From: Brevibacterium aurantiacum
GTDB lineage: Bacteria > Actinomycetota > Actinomycetes > Actinomycetales > Brevibacteriaceae
Reading direction: 5' to 3'
Assembly: GCF_900169065.1 (NCBI RefSeq)
Contig: NZ_FXZB01000007.1
Location: 1-64,000 of the forward strand
DNA: 64,000 nucleotides
This document shows positions 7,083 through 16,430 of this stretch, piece after piece; position 1 is the stretch's first letter; every line of letters starts with the position of its first letter. The notes under the pieces are model-generated. The model ran no database searches, had not been told where the DNA came from, and saw only the letters and a list, made by a program, of their open reading frames with translations. The position numbers and the translations under genes were made by a program.

Positions 7083-7856
7083 TCAATCCATCACTGATTT
7101 CCCCTGCGCCTCGAGGTCCTTCGTGATCCCCGCCGAGGCGGTGCGCAGGGCCTGCATGATCGCCGGCCCACCCACATGGTGTTCGGAGTCGACGACGACT
7201 CCGAGGCCCGCGATCGTCAGTCCGGTGCCGTCGAAGACGGGCACCGCGATTCCCGTGGTGCCGTCATCGATATGGCCGACGAGCTCCGCGTAGTGGTAGG
7301 TCCGGATCGTGGCGAGTATCTTGCGCAGCACGGCCGGATCGGTCGTCGTCTTCTCGGTGATCGCGGCCAGCGGGCCGCGCAGATAGGCCTCGCGCACATG
7401 TTTCGGAGCGTGAGCGAGGAGCACCAGCCCACATGAGGAGGCATGGGCGGGAAGTCTCCCGGCCGTCTTCGAACGGTGGACGACGGCGGTCGGCTTCGAC
7501 ATCCTCTCGATGATGAGGACCTCGCGTTCGCGCAGGATCCCCAGCTGGGTGTTCTCGCCGACGAAATCGTGGACGGCCATCATATGAGGTCGGGCGAGGG
7601 TGGCCAGGTCGACGGCGTCGGAGGCGCGATTCGACAGCTCCCACATTCCTACGCCGATGCGCAGCCGCCCATTGGGGTCACGCTGCAGCAGATTGTGCCG
7701 CATCATGTCGTTGATCAGCCGGTAGGCCGTGGACTTCGGCAAGGCTGCTCGCTCGGAGAGCTCCTCGGTGCTCAGGCTCTGATGATCGGGGTCGAAGGAG
7801 CCGAGGACCCGGACCAGCCGATCGATCATGGAATCGCCCGATTGAGAGTTCGCCAT
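7083..7856 (-). CDS. IclR family transcriptional regulator
   Basis: The 257-residue protein has an N-terminal winged helix (residues about 8-70, with LSTEELSERAALPKSTAYRLIND) and a C-terminal IclR effector domain (about 80-250). IclR proteins bind small acids such as aromatic compounds and switch adjacent catabolic genes. It diverges from the aldehyde dehydrogenase, transporter and tautomerase operon at 8078-11997 across 221 bases, so it is the likely regulator of that operon. A weak inverted repeat, ATTC/GAAT, lies at 7886-7898 in the shared region. No SD-like sequence is obvious for its ATG. Confidence 0.9.
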   Translation of the reverse strand: MANSQSGDSMIDRLVRVLGSFDPDHQSLSTEELSERAALPKSTAYRLINDMMRHNLLQRDPNGRLRIGVGMWELSNRASDAVDLATLARPHMMAVHDFVGENTQLGILREREVLIIERMSKPTAVVHRSKTAGRLPAHASSCGLVLLAHAPKHVREAYLRGPLAAITEKTTTDPAVLRKILATIRTYHYAELVGHIDDGTTGIAVPVFDGTGLTIAGLGVVVDSEHHVGGPAIMQALRTASAGITKDLEAQGKSVMD

Positions 7857-8077
7857 AACCGCAATCGTAGCCCCGGGCGACTCGAATTCTCAATGAATGG
7901 ACCCGCGATGGCTTCTCGTGGTCCGCATCACTATTGTGGCCGATAGGCGTGACATCGCCGTGCATCAGCTGTGCCCGAATCGGTCGACCTCAAGGGAGCG
8001 GCAGCCAGCGGCCGGTGAGCGCGGGACGAGACGACCACAGTCACAACCCGACCAGCGAAGGAACAGGGACGAACGAC

Positions 8078-9541
8078 ATGAGCGAGAACAGTTTCCTCGG
8101 CACCCAGTGGCACGAGAAGATCTTCACCGGCACCTGGACGAACGGCGCCGACGAGTCCTATGACGTCATCGAACCGGCAACGGGGGAGACCCTGGGCCGC
8201 ATGGGCGCTGCGAACGCCGAAGATGTGAATACGGCCGCCACTCGTGCTGCCGCCGCGCAGAAGGAATGGGCGAAGACGCCACCTGCCGAACGCGCCGCCG
8301 TCCTCCGCCGGGCCGGTGCGCTGTGGGCCGAGCACGCCGAGGAGCTCTCGGACTGGATCGTCCGCGAATCCGGTGGCATCCCCGCCAAGGCAGGTCTCGA
8401 AGTCAGCTCCGCAGAGCAGATCTGCTACGAATCCTCCGCCCTGCCCAGCCACCCCAAGGGGCAGGTCCTGACCTCGAACGAGCCTCGCTGGTCGTTCGCC
8501 CGCCGAGTGCCAGCCGGAGTCGTCTCCGTCATCGCACCGTTCAACTTCCCCCCTCATCCTCTCCATCCGTTCGGTCGCCCCGCGCTGGCCCTGGGCAATG
8601 CGGTCCTGCTCAAGCCGGACCCACGCACCGCGGTCTGCGGCGGTGTGAGCCTGGCCCGCATCTTCGCCGAGGCTGGCCTGCCCGAGGGACTCCTGCAGGT
8701 GCTGCCCGGTGGCCGGGAAGCCGGCGAAGCAGTCGTCGCAGCGCCCGAGGTCTCCGTCATCTCCTTCACCGGATCAACTGCCGCCGGGCGCAAGGTCGGC
8801 GAAGCCGCCGGACGCCTCCTCAAGCGCTGCCACCTGGAACTGGGTGGAAACAATGCACTCGTCGTCCTTCCGGGGGCAGAGGTCGGCCCGGCCACCTCGG
8901 CGGGGGCATTCGGTTCCTTCATGCACCAGGGACAGATCTGCATGACCACCGGCCGCCACCTCGTCCACGATTCCATCTACGACGAGTACGTCGAACAGCT
9001 GGCCGAACGTGCCCGGAACCTGCCTGTGGGCAATCCCGCCACCGAGGAGGTCGCGCTGGGGCCGATCATCGACGACAAACAGCGGACGAACATCCGCGAC
9101 ATCATCGACAAGTCCCAAGCCGATGGGGCACGACTCGTTGCCGGGGGCACCGGCGAGGGCGCCTTCGTGCCGCCGACGGTGCTCGCGGATCTGAGCCCGT
9201 CGAACCCGGCCTGGACGCAGGAGATCTTCGGACCGGTGGCGCCCGTGAGCCGCTTCTCGACTCTCGAGGAGGCCGCGGAACTGGTCAACGCCAGCGAATA
9301 CGGGCTGTCCGTGGGCATCCTCGGCGATGTGGGCATGGCCATCGAATTGGCCGATCTCGTCGATTCCGGCAAGGTCCACATCAATGAGCAGACCGTCTCC
9401 GATGAGGCGAACGTGCCCTTCGGCGGCACGAAGGACTCCGGCAACGGATCCCGCTTCGGTGGGGCAGAGGCCAATATCGAGGCCTTCACCGAAACCCAGT
9501 GGGTCACGATGCGCTCGCAGATCGCCCCATACCCCTTCTGA
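8078..9541 (+). CDS. NAD(P)-dependent aldehyde dehydrogenase, benzaldehyde/vanillin type
   Basis: The 487-residue protein belongs to the aldehyde dehydrogenase superfamily. The catalytic cysteine is Cys288 in GQICMTTGRH and the general base is Glu254 in CHLELGGNNALVV. The substrate-binding region VIAPFNFPPHPLHPFGRPA differs from fatty aldehyde and betaine enzymes and resembles benzaldehyde/vanillin dehydrogenases. It would oxidise an aromatic or other non-polar aldehyde to the acid, which matches the aromatic-acid transporter that follows 48 bases later. ATG 8078 gives MSENSFLGTQWHEKIF; AAGGAA is farther upstream than usual (about 16 bases), so the start is good but not certain. The open frame back to 7934 runs into the promoter region. 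Confidence 0.9.
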   Translation: MSENSFLGTQWHEKIFTGTWTNGADESYDVIEPATGETLGRMGAANAEDVNTAATRAAAAQKEWAKTPPAERAAVLRRAGALWAEHAEELSDWIVRESGGIPAKAGLEVSSAEQICYESSALPSHPKGQVLTSNEPRWSFARRVPAGVVSVIAPFNFPPHPLHPFGRPALALGNAVLLKPDPRTAVCGGVSLARIFAEAGLPEGLLQVLPGGREAGEAVVAAPEVSVISFTGSTAAGRKVGEAAGRLLKRCHLELGGNNALVVLPGAEVGPATSAGAFGSFMHQGQICMTTGRHLVHDSIYDEYVEQLAERARNLPVGNPATEEVALGPIIDDKQRTNIRDIIDKSQADGARLVAGGTGEGAFVPPTVLADLSPSNPAWTQEIFGPVAPVSRFSTLEEAAELVNASEYGLSVGILGDVGMAIELADLVDSGKVHINEQTVSDEANVPFGGTKDSGNGSRFGGAEANIEAFTETQWVTMRSQIAPYPF

Positions 9542-9589
9542 TTCCTCTACCTACCGACTACTCGAACACCTGAACGACCGGAGACACTG

Positions 9590-10828
9590 ATGTCCACACC
9601 TGCCGCATCCACTGGGGCTGCCACCACAGCTCGCGCGACCGATACTCGTTGGCCCGCGATCCTGTGCTGGCTGGCCGTCGCCCTCGAGGGCTTCGACCTC
9701 GTCGTGCTCGGGGCCGTGATCCCCGAGCTCCTGGCGACCAACGCCATCGGCTTCACCCCCGAGGCCGCGACCCTTGTCGCGACTCTGAGCCTGGTGGGTG
9801 TGGGCCTCGGTGCTGCGGCAGTGGGGCCGATCGCCGATCGCTTCGGTCGCCGCTACACGATCATCTTCTGCGTGCTCTTCTTCTCCATCTTCACGATTCT
9901 CGTTGCGTTCTCTCCCAACGTCGCCCTGTTCACCACCTTCCGGTTCATCGCCGGATTGGCTCTGGGCGCCGTGATGCCCGGCTGCCTGGCCTACATCAGC
10001 GAGCACAACAAGTCAGGCAAGACCGGCAAGGCGACGACACTGACGATGACCGGCTACCACGCCGGTGCCGTGGCGATCTCCCTGCTCGCCGTCTTCTACT
10101 CCCACAACTGGCACCTGCTCTTCATCGCCGGCGGCGTCGCCGGACTCGTGCTCGTCCCACTGCTGTGGTGGAAGCTGCCGGAATCCCAGGAATTCGTCGA
10201 AGCCCAAAGCTCGACGACCGCGGCCCCGAAGACCGGCATGGCAGGACTGTTCGTCGGCCGGTTCAAACTGGTCACGATCGGCGTCTGGGCCGCCAGCTTC
10301 ATGGGTCTGCTGCTCGTCTATGGACTCAATACCTGGCTGCCGAAGATCATGGCCGATGCGGGCTATGAGGTCTCCGACTCCCTCGTCATGCTCTTCGTGA
10401 TGAACATCGGCGCTGTCGTCGGACTCGTTATCGCCGGCTGGTTGGCGGACAAGCACGGCACCAAACCGATCGTGCTCATGTGGTTCCTACTAGCGGCCGT
10501 GTTCCTCGCGGCGCTGAGCATCCCGATGACCAGCCAGATACTGCTCAACATCGCCGTCTTCATCACCGGTGTCTTCGTCTTCTCCGCCCAGGTCCTCGTC
10601 TACGCGTTCGTCTCAGCGATCTACCCGCCCACCGCACGCGGAACGGCACTGGGCATGGCCTCGGCCGTCGGTCGCCTCGGCGCCATCGTCGGTCCGTTCA
10701 TCACCGGCACCCTGGTCACCGCGGGCATCGCCTACCCGTGGGGCTTCTACCTCTTCGCCGTCGTCGCCGTCCTCGGCTTCGCCGCGATGGTCATCGTTCC
10801 GAAGGCCGTGGACCACGCCGGCCGATGA
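9590..10828 (+). CDS. MFS transporter, aromatic acid:H+ symporter family
   Basis: This 412-residue protein has 12 predicted membrane segments. It begins with a hydrophilic stretch, then WPAILCWLAVALEGFDLVVL, the first-helix signature of the aromatic acid:proton symporters (PcaK, BenK, GalT) with the conserved Asp. The loop after helix 2 has GPIADRFGRRY, the MFS motif. It probably imports an aromatic carboxylate for the adjoining enzymes. The next gene overlaps its stop by four bases (ATGA). Closest alternatives are transporters for hydroxybenzoate, gallate or similar acids; the substrate cannot be read from sequence. Confidence 0.88.
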   Translation: MSTPAASTGAATTARATDTRWPAILCWLAVALEGFDLVVLGAVIPELLATNAIGFTPEAATLVATLSLVGVGLGAAAVGPIADRFGRRYTIIFCVLFFSIFTILVAFSPNVALFTTFRFIAGLALGAVMPGCLAYISEHNKSGKTGKATTLTMTGYHAGAVAISLLAVFYSHNWHLLFIAGGVAGLVLVPLLWWKLPESQEFVEAQSSTTAAPKTGMAGLFVGRFKLVTIGVWAASFMGLLLVYGLNTWLPKIMADAGYEVSDSLVMLFVMNIGAVVGLVIAGWLADKHGTKPIVLMWFLLAAVFLAALSIPMTSQILLNIAVFITGVFVFSAQVLVYAFVSAIYPPTARGTALGMASAVGRLGAIVGPFITGTLVTAGIAYPWGFYLFAVVAVLGFAAMVIVPKAVDHAGR

Positions 10829-11997
10829 CTCACTGGATCGATGCCGCATTCGTTCGCGGAGGCACGAGCAAGGGACTCTACTTCCGTGCCGATGCCCTGC
10901 CCGAGCTGGACACTGCGCCGGCCCCGGGAACCGACGGGGACACCTCGGCGTGGGATGCGATCTTCTGTTCCGCGCTCGGCTCCCCGGATGCCTTCGGCCG
11001 TCAGCTTGATGGCATGGGCGGAGGGATCTCCTCGCTGTCGAAGGTGATGGTCGTGTCCGCATCAACGCGGGCAGGCGTCGACCTCGACTACACCTTCGGT
11101 CAGGTCTCCGTCGCCGAGGCGGTCGTGGACTACTCCGGCAACTGCGGAAATCTGTCCTCGGGTGTCGTGCCCTTCGCACTGCTGACCGAGATCATCTCCG
11201 CAGCCGACGGGTGGCACGTCTTCCGCCTCTACAACACGAACACCGGCAAGCTCGTCGACGTCGGCCTCACCGTCGTCGACGGTCAGGCTGCGGTCGCAGG
11301 AGACTTCGAACTCACCGGTGTCAGCGGGACTGGGGCACCGATCGAACTCATCTACCCCGATCCGGCAGGCAGCCGCACCTCGGGGGTTCTGCCCTCGGGA
11401 GTGGCGTCGGAATCGATCGATGTCGATGGACGCATGTTCAACGTCTCCATGGTCGATGCGGCGCTGCCCGTTGTCATCGTTCCCTCTTCGGCGATCAGTC
11501 TCAACGGTGATGAGTCTCCGGAGTCCATCGACGCCAATCGTCCCTCGATGCTGATGATCGAGGAGCTGCGGCGCAAAGCAGCGGTGCGGATGGGGTTGTG
11601 CGAGACGCCCGAGGCCGCTCCGCAGGTCGTGCCCAAGGTTGCGGTCGTGACCTCACAGAAGCCGACGACCTTGCTCGACGGCACCAGCTTGGGTGCGAGC
11701 GATTCCGATATCGTCGTCCGAATGATCTCGATGGGCCAGACACACAAAGCGGTACCGGGTACTGGAGCCATGTGCCTGGCCGCGGCCGCGCAGATCCCCG
11801 GCACCATCGTCCACGGCATCATCGCCCGTTCCGAACATTCGGTGCCCGGCCCCGAGGTCCGCCTCGGCACACCTTCGGGAGTCGTCACCGCCTCCGCGGT
11901 TTGGGATGAGAAGGCGAAGACCGTGACGGCGACCTCCCTGTTCCGCACCGCACGGGTGCTCATGGTCGGGAAGGTCGCCGTGGAGATCCGAAACTGA
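10825..11997 (+). CDS. PrpF family isomerase, 4-oxalomesaconate tautomerase-like
   Basis: This 390-residue protein belongs to the PrpF/GalD family with a diaminopimelate-epimerase-like fold. It begins MTHWIDAAFVRGGTSKGLYF, typical of the family. Lys73 in SSLSKVMVV and Cys107 in SGNCGN fall at the positions known for the catalytic pair of Shewanella PrpF. Family members isomerise 2-methylaconitate (propionate use) or tautomerise 4-oxalomesaconate (gallate and protocatechuate 4,5-cleavage). No methylcitrate genes are here, and the operon has an aromatic transporter and an aldehyde dehydrogenase, so the GalD-like role is favoured by context only. It is coupled to the transporter gene and ends in a strong hairpin. 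Confidence 0.82.
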   Translation: MTHWIDAAFVRGGTSKGLYFRADALPELDTAPAPGTDGDTSAWDAIFCSALGSPDAFGRQLDGMGGGISSLSKVMVVSASTRAGVDLDYTFGQVSVAEAVVDYSGNCGNLSSGVVPFALLTEIISAADGWHVFRLYNTNTGKLVDVGLTVVDGQAAVAGDFELTGVSGTGAPIELIYPDPAGSRTSGVLPSGVASESIDVDGRMFNVSMVDAALPVVIVPSSAISLNGDESPESIDANRPSMLMIEELRRKAAVRMGLCETPEAAPQVVPKVAVVTSQKPTTLLDGTSLGASDSDIVVRMISMGQTHKAVPGTGAMCLAAAAQIPGTIVHGIIARSEHSVPGPEVRLGTPSGVVTASAVWDEKAKTVTATSLFRTARVLMVGKVAVEIRN

Positions 11998-12045
11998 GGG
12001 AGGAGAATGTCGATTCTGATCGCAGAAACGACGTTCTCCTCCCTC
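11996..12045. terminator. long terminator-like hairpin between convergent genes
   Basis: GAGGGAGGAGAA (11996-12007) pairs perfectly with TTCTCCTCCCTC (12034-12045). The stem extends inward through TGTCG/CGACG with one G-U pair, and TTCTG/CAGAA (12014-12018 and 12023-12027) forms the tip. The stem starts inside the PrpF-like stop codon. There is no T-run on either side, so it may stop transcription by structure alone or stabilise the 3' end. Confidence 0.65.
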
Positions 12046-12089
12046 ACAATTGGTGACCCCGCTGGCAAACGGCCCGCTGACTCCGCAGA

Positions 12090-14987
12090 CTAGCTGCGTC
12101 CTCCCAGCTTGCGTCGCCGCACGATGACTACGATGCTCGCGCCGATGACGAGCAGTCCGGCCGCAATCGACATCATCAGCGTCGGATCGACACCCGTACG
12201 AGGCAAGTCACCGCCAGCATTGCTGTCCGAGCCGGCGTCATCCTCAGAACCACCGGAACCTGCAGCCGAGTCCGAGGAACCGCCGGCGTCTGCGCCCGCA
12301 GTCGACGAGCTGTTCGAACCGCTCGACGAGTCACTCGAAGCGCTGTCAGAAGCGGCATCCGCATTCACTGCGTCGGCATTGCTCGACGAGTCAGCGGTGT
12401 CCGACGAGTCGGAATCCGCGCTCACAGAAGCATCCGAGTTAGCACCTGCGCCGGCCTCAGCGTCAGCCTCGGTTCCATCAGCCTCAGCCTCTCCACCATC
12501 AACCCCGGCCTCCTCGGTTCCATCCGTGTCTTCTGGTTCGAAGAGTCCAACGACCACAGGGTCGTGATCGGAGGCGCGGAACTGATCCGGGGCGTAGAAG
12601 TCGCCTGCGTTGTAGTTGAAGCGGCTGTATTCGAGTGCCAGTGCTTCGACCGAATTGATGTTCCAGACATCTGCGCCGGTGATAGCGTCGAAGGAGCTCG
12701 ACGGCAGCTCGGCCTGAGCACCCGAACCGCCCGAGGAGTCCAGCGCCAGCACATGGTCGAGGCTGCCGGTGCGGGATTTGAACACGTAGGTCGACTTGTC
12801 CGTCTTCTCGGATGCGACATCCTTGAACCCGGCTTCGTAGAAGACCTGCATCGGGTCCTCCTGCGTGTAGGCGTTGAAGTCACCGAGCAGGTAGACGAAG
12901 TCGGAGTCCGCTGCCTCCTTCTGCTCCCCGGCGAAGTCCACGAGCGACGTCGCCTGCTTCACCCGGTCCGCATTCGAGGCACCCTGGCCGTCGCCGCTGT
13001 CCTCATTGCCCGGGCCTGAGCCCGAACCCTTGGACTTGAAGTGGTTCGAGATCGTCACGAAGGTCTTGTCCGTATCGGCCTCACCGAACTCGTCCTTCGG
13101 TGCGAAAGCCTGTGAAAGGGGTTCACGTGCGTTCGAGAACGCGGCCTCGTCGTCAAGGATCGTCGAATCCTTCTGCGGGGCCACCTCGGCGGGCTGATAG
13201 ATCAAGGCCGTGCGGATGACGTCCTCATCCGCGGGAACATCGGCGGGGGAGGGAACGAAGTCCCACTTGTCGGTGCCGGCAGCCTCGTTGAGGCGCTCGA
13301 CCAGAGTCTCAAGAGCGTCATCGCGGTCCTTGTCGAACGCGGCAGAGTTCTCGATCTCCATGAGGGAGACCACCGAGGTGTCGAGCTTGTTGATGGCCGA
13401 GACGATCTTCGTCTCCTGGCGCTTGAGGCTCTCTGCGTTGGCAGCTCCGCGGGCATCGCAGCCGCCGCGAACCGTGATCGGGTTGCCCCCGCGGTCCTCA
13501 TAGTAGTCACAGCCGGAGAGCTGATCGCCGGTCGTCGTGAAGTAGTTGAGGACGTTGAAGCTGGCCATGCTGACCTGCCCGCCGACGGCCTCCGGAGCCT
13601 CTGTGCGGGTGTCGGAGAAACTCGCCGGCTGAATCGCGTCGGCGTTGTCCCCGGTCAGACGCGTCGTGGGCTGGAAGCGCCACTTCTCATGGTCGAAGCC
13701 CAACACCACGGGAGAGGTCATCGTGGCGCTCGCACCGACACGCACAGGGGCGTCGTTTGAGACGTAGGGCAGAGGAACGTCCTTGTCGTTCTGCAGGTAG
13801 TTCACCGTCGCACCGTCGTCGAGGACGACCTCGCGCTCGAGGTTCTCGGCCTCGACGGCTTTGGCCTCATCGCTGTCGGGGCGGGCGACGTCGGTGGGCT
13901 GGGGGAGGGTGCCCTCACCGGTGGCCAGGACGACCTCGCCGTAGGTGTTCGTGTTGTAGTTGTCGGTCACGGTCATCTCACCGCTGGGCTGCAGGAGCAT
14001 GCCCTCGAGCGCCTCACGTGCGGCAGCCTCGGTGGGTAACGCGTCCTCGACGGGTTTGACCGCCTCGGCAGGCTCATCCAGGACTGTCATCCCTGTGCTG
14101 CTGACGGAGATCTGGGTCTGACCGTAGCGCTCTGAGACCGCGCCGGTGAGTTCGAGGTGATCGCCGATGCTGATGTCGTTGACCGAGTCGGGGGAGTAGA
14201 CGAAGACACCGTCCGAGGCTCCGGGGGTCTCGTCCTCGGCTCCGCCGGTTCCCGGCGTCTGCACGTGGTAGCCGTTCAACCCGCCGGTCGGGTAAGCAGC
14301 GGTGACGACACCCTGTGTCTTGACGGTGGTGCCAGCCAGGGGGCTCTCCTCGCCGGTGCCCTGAATGTCGGCAATCGGGGTGACGTCCTCGGGGGCGGGA
14401 TCATCGCCGCCGCCGTCACCGGGAAGCGCGTCGGGGGTCGGGGCTGCGGACGACCAGGTGCCGTTCACGAGCTGGATCGACTGCCCGCCTGCGGCAGTGG
14501 CACCCGTGGGTTCGGCATCCTCGCCGACAACAGCCTCGGGGGTGTTCGTGTTCGCCTTGCCGGTGACTCCCTTGCCTCCGACGACCCCGCCGATCTGGGC
14601 GAATGAGACGAGCGTGCCGTCATCGTCGATGGCATAGGCGCTCGAGCCGTAGTCGCCGTCAGCGGCGGACCCTGACTTCACGGAGTTCGTGATGGGAACC
14701 TCGACCGCCAGCGCGCCGGAGTCGCCGACGGTCGTGCCCACGGGAACAGTTGTCGTATTCTCTTCGGCCTGAACGCTGCCGCCGCGAGTCACAGATCCGA
14801 AGGTCCATCCCGAGACGTCGGTGCCCGGTTCGGCCGCGATCTCGATGAAGTCGGTGTCGAGCGTGTAGCCGATCTCGCTGATGTGGGGATCTTCGGCAGC
14901 GGCTGCCGGTGTTGCCGGAAGGGTGAGGCCGATCGCCGCGACGAGGCTGAGCGCCGCGCACGAGGAGGCCGTCTTGGAGACTGTCAT
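12090..14987 (-). CDS. ExeM/NucH family extracellular endonuclease, LPXTG-anchored
   Basis: The 965-residue product is a secreted nuclease tethered to the cell wall. Start ATG 14987 is favoured by GAAAGG eight bases upstream and by the signal peptide that follows (positively charged, hydrophobic core, then AAAA cleavage region near 30). An N-terminal beta domain of lamin-tail type (DPHISEIGYTLDTDFIEI) and an OB-fold-like region precede the endonuclease/exonuclease/phosphatase domain at about 472-815, with MASFNVLNYF, GDFNAYTQEDP near 701 and the catalytic SDHDPVVVG near 806. A long Ser/Asp/Ala/Glu-rich spacer leads to LPRTG at 928-932, a membrane helix and a basic tail. It likely degrades extracellular DNA for nutrients. 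No sortase gene is in the window. Confidence 0.9.
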   Translation of the reverse strand: MTVSKTASSCAALSLVAAIGLTLPATPAAAAEDPHISEIGYTLDTDFIEIAAEPGTDVSGWTFGSVTRGGSVQAEENTTTVPVGTTVGDSGALAVEVPITNSVKSGSAADGDYGSSAYAIDDDGTLVSFAQIGGVVGGKGVTGKANTNTPEAVVGEDAEPTGATAAGGQSIQLVNGTWSSAAPTPDALPGDGGGDDPAPEDVTPIADIQGTGEESPLAGTTVKTQGVVTAAYPTGGLNGYHVQTPGTGGAEDETPGASDGVFVYSPDSVNDISIGDHLELTGAVSERYGQTQISVSSTGMTVLDEPAEAVKPVEDALPTEAAAREALEGMLLQPSGEMTVTDNYNTNTYGEVVLATGEGTLPQPTDVARPDSDEAKAVEAENLEREVVLDDGATVNYLQNDKDVPLPYVSNDAPVRVGASATMTSPVVLGFDHEKWRFQPTTRLTGDNADAIQPASFSDTRTEAPEAVGGQVSMASFNVLNYFTTTGDQLSGCDYYEDRGGNPITVRGGCDARGAANAESLKRQETKIVSAINKLDTSVVSLMEIENSAAFDKDRDDALETLVERLNEAAGTDKWDFVPSPADVPADEDVIRTALIYQPAEVAPQKDSTILDDEAAFSNAREPLSQAFAPKDEFGEADTDKTFVTISNHFKSKGSGSGPGNEDSGDGQGASNADRVKQATSLVDFAGEQKEAADSDFVYLLGDFNAYTQEDPMQVFYEAGFKDVASEKTDKSTYVFKSRTGSLDHVLALDSSGGSGAQAELPSSSFDAITGADVWNINSVEALALEYSRFNYNAGDFYAPDQFRASDHDPVVVGLFEPEDTDGTEEAGVDGGEAEADGTEADAEAGAGANSDASVSADSDSSDTADSSSNADAVNADAASDSASSDSSSGSNSSSTAGADAGGSSDSAAGSGGSEDDAGSDSNAGGDLPRTGVDPTLMMSIAAGLLVIGASIVVIVRRRKLGGRS

Positions 14988-15186
14988 GGGAGCCTTTCGG
15001 AGTTTGAGCACCGTGGGAGATGACGGCGCAGACGCATGCACACTATCCGTTGTCGGGGCGTCATCGGTGACGACCTTGTGAATACGATGTGAACTGACTG
15101 TACTATGCCTCACTGGCACTGAGGCCAGCACTGAGACTGAAAGATCTAGACTGATGGCGAACCATCAATCTGCAGGGAGGCAGAAG

Positions 15187-16371
15187 ATGCGTGTGCTGAT
15201 CGTCGGTGCCGGAATCGCCGGCTCCACGCTGGCTTACTGGCTGCAGCGAGCAGGACATGAGCTCACTCTTCTCGAGCGTTCACATGATCTGCGCCGAGGT
15301 GGGTACCTCATCGACTTCTGGGGCACTGGATTCGATGTGGCAGAGCGGATGGGCCTTGTGCCCAGGCTGCGCCGAGAGGGATACGACCTCACAGAGGTCC
15401 GCGACGTCGCATCAGACGGGCACTCGGTCGCGTCGCTTGATCCCCAGCGTATTGCCGCGGGAGCCAGCGGCCGATATGTCAGCATTCTTCGATCTGATCT
15501 CGCCGCCGCGATCTATGACAGCCTCGACGGCGGAGTCGAGACGATCTTCGGAGACACCGTCACCCGGCTGATGGAGGGCGAACGGAGCGTCAGCGTCGAG
15601 TTCGACCACGCCGCCCCACGCGAATTCGACCTCGTCGTCGGTGCCGACGGGCTGCACTCACAGGTTCGGAAGCTGGCCTTCGGTGCAGAGTCCAACTTCG
15701 AGCGCGACCTTGGGATCGCGGTCGCCGCATTCGACGTCACGGGCTACCGTCCACGAGACGAACTCGTCGCCGTCATGCATGCCGAGGTCGGATTTCAGGC
15801 GATCCGCGTCGCGCTGCGAGACGACATAACTATGTTCATGCTCACCTTCCGACATCACGGCCCGGTGCCCGTCGACGATGTCAGCGCCCAACAGGAGCTG
15901 CTGCGCACAAGTCTGGCCGACGCGGGGTGGGAGATCCCAGAGATCCTGCGCCAGTTGCCGCGGGCACGGACGCTCTACCTCGACCGGGCGAGCCAGATCA
16001 GGATGCCCACGTGGACCAGCGGCAGAGTCGCACTGATCGGCGATGCCGCAGCGAGCCCGTCATTGCTGGCGGGTCAGGGTTCGGCATTGGCGATGGTCGA
16101 AGCGTATGTGCTGGCGGCCGAATTGGCTGCCACACCGGGGGACCATCGCCGAGCCTTCGACGCATACGAACGTCGGCTGACGCCGATGATAGCCAGCAAG
16201 CAGGACGCGGCCCATGGGCTCGGAATCGTCTTCGCTCCAGCGAATCGCCGCGACCTGCTGCTGCTGCGCTCGGTCGGAATGAAACTCATGAACATCCGAC
16301 CGCTGGCCGGTTTGATGCTGGGGCGCAGTCTGCGGGACCAGGCCGGCCTTCCCACGTGGCCGGGCCGCTGA
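15187..16371 (+). CDS. FAD-dependent monooxygenase
   Basis: This 394-residue protein belongs to the single-component, class A flavin monooxygenases. The N-terminal dinucleotide motif is MRVLIVGAGIAGSTLAYWLQ, the middle DG motif is LVVGADGLHSQVRKLAF, and the second FAD motif is RVALIGDAAASPSLLAGQG. It resembles TetX- and PHBH-like hydroxylases that use NAD(P)H and oxygen, but the substrate cannot be told from sequence. ATG 15187 is preferred because GGGAGG lies six bases upstream; the frame is open back to 15154. It stands alone, diverging from the nuclease gene and convergent with the phosphodiesterase gene. A CGCTGA/TCAGCG hairpin at 16366-16381 overlaps its stop. Confidence 0.85.
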   Translation: MRVLIVGAGIAGSTLAYWLQRAGHELTLLERSHDLRRGGYLIDFWGTGFDVAERMGLVPRLRREGYDLTEVRDVASDGHSVASLDPQRIAAGASGRYVSILRSDLAAAIYDSLDGGVETIFGDTVTRLMEGERSVSVEFDHAAPREFDLVVGADGLHSQVRKLAFGAESNFERDLGIAVAAFDVTGYRPRDELVAVMHAEVGFQAIRVALRDDITMFMLTFRHHGPVPVDDVSAQQELLRTSLADAGWEIPEILRQLPRARTLYLDRASQIRMPTWTSGRVALIGDAAASPSLLAGQGSALAMVEAYVLAAELAATPGDHRRAFDAYERRLTPMIASKQDAAHGLGIVFAPANRRDLLLLRSVGMKLMNIRPLAGLMLGRSLRDQAGLPTWPGR

Positions 16372-16430
16372 GGCTTCAGCGTATGTACACGATCGACGGA
16401 GTGGCACGCGCCGATCGCGCAGGGAACCGC

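Noticed and set aside
7886-7898. ATTC/GAAT inverted repeat as IclR operator
   Set aside because: Four-base arms in an AT-variable region are easily found by chance; kept only as a note in the IclR entry.
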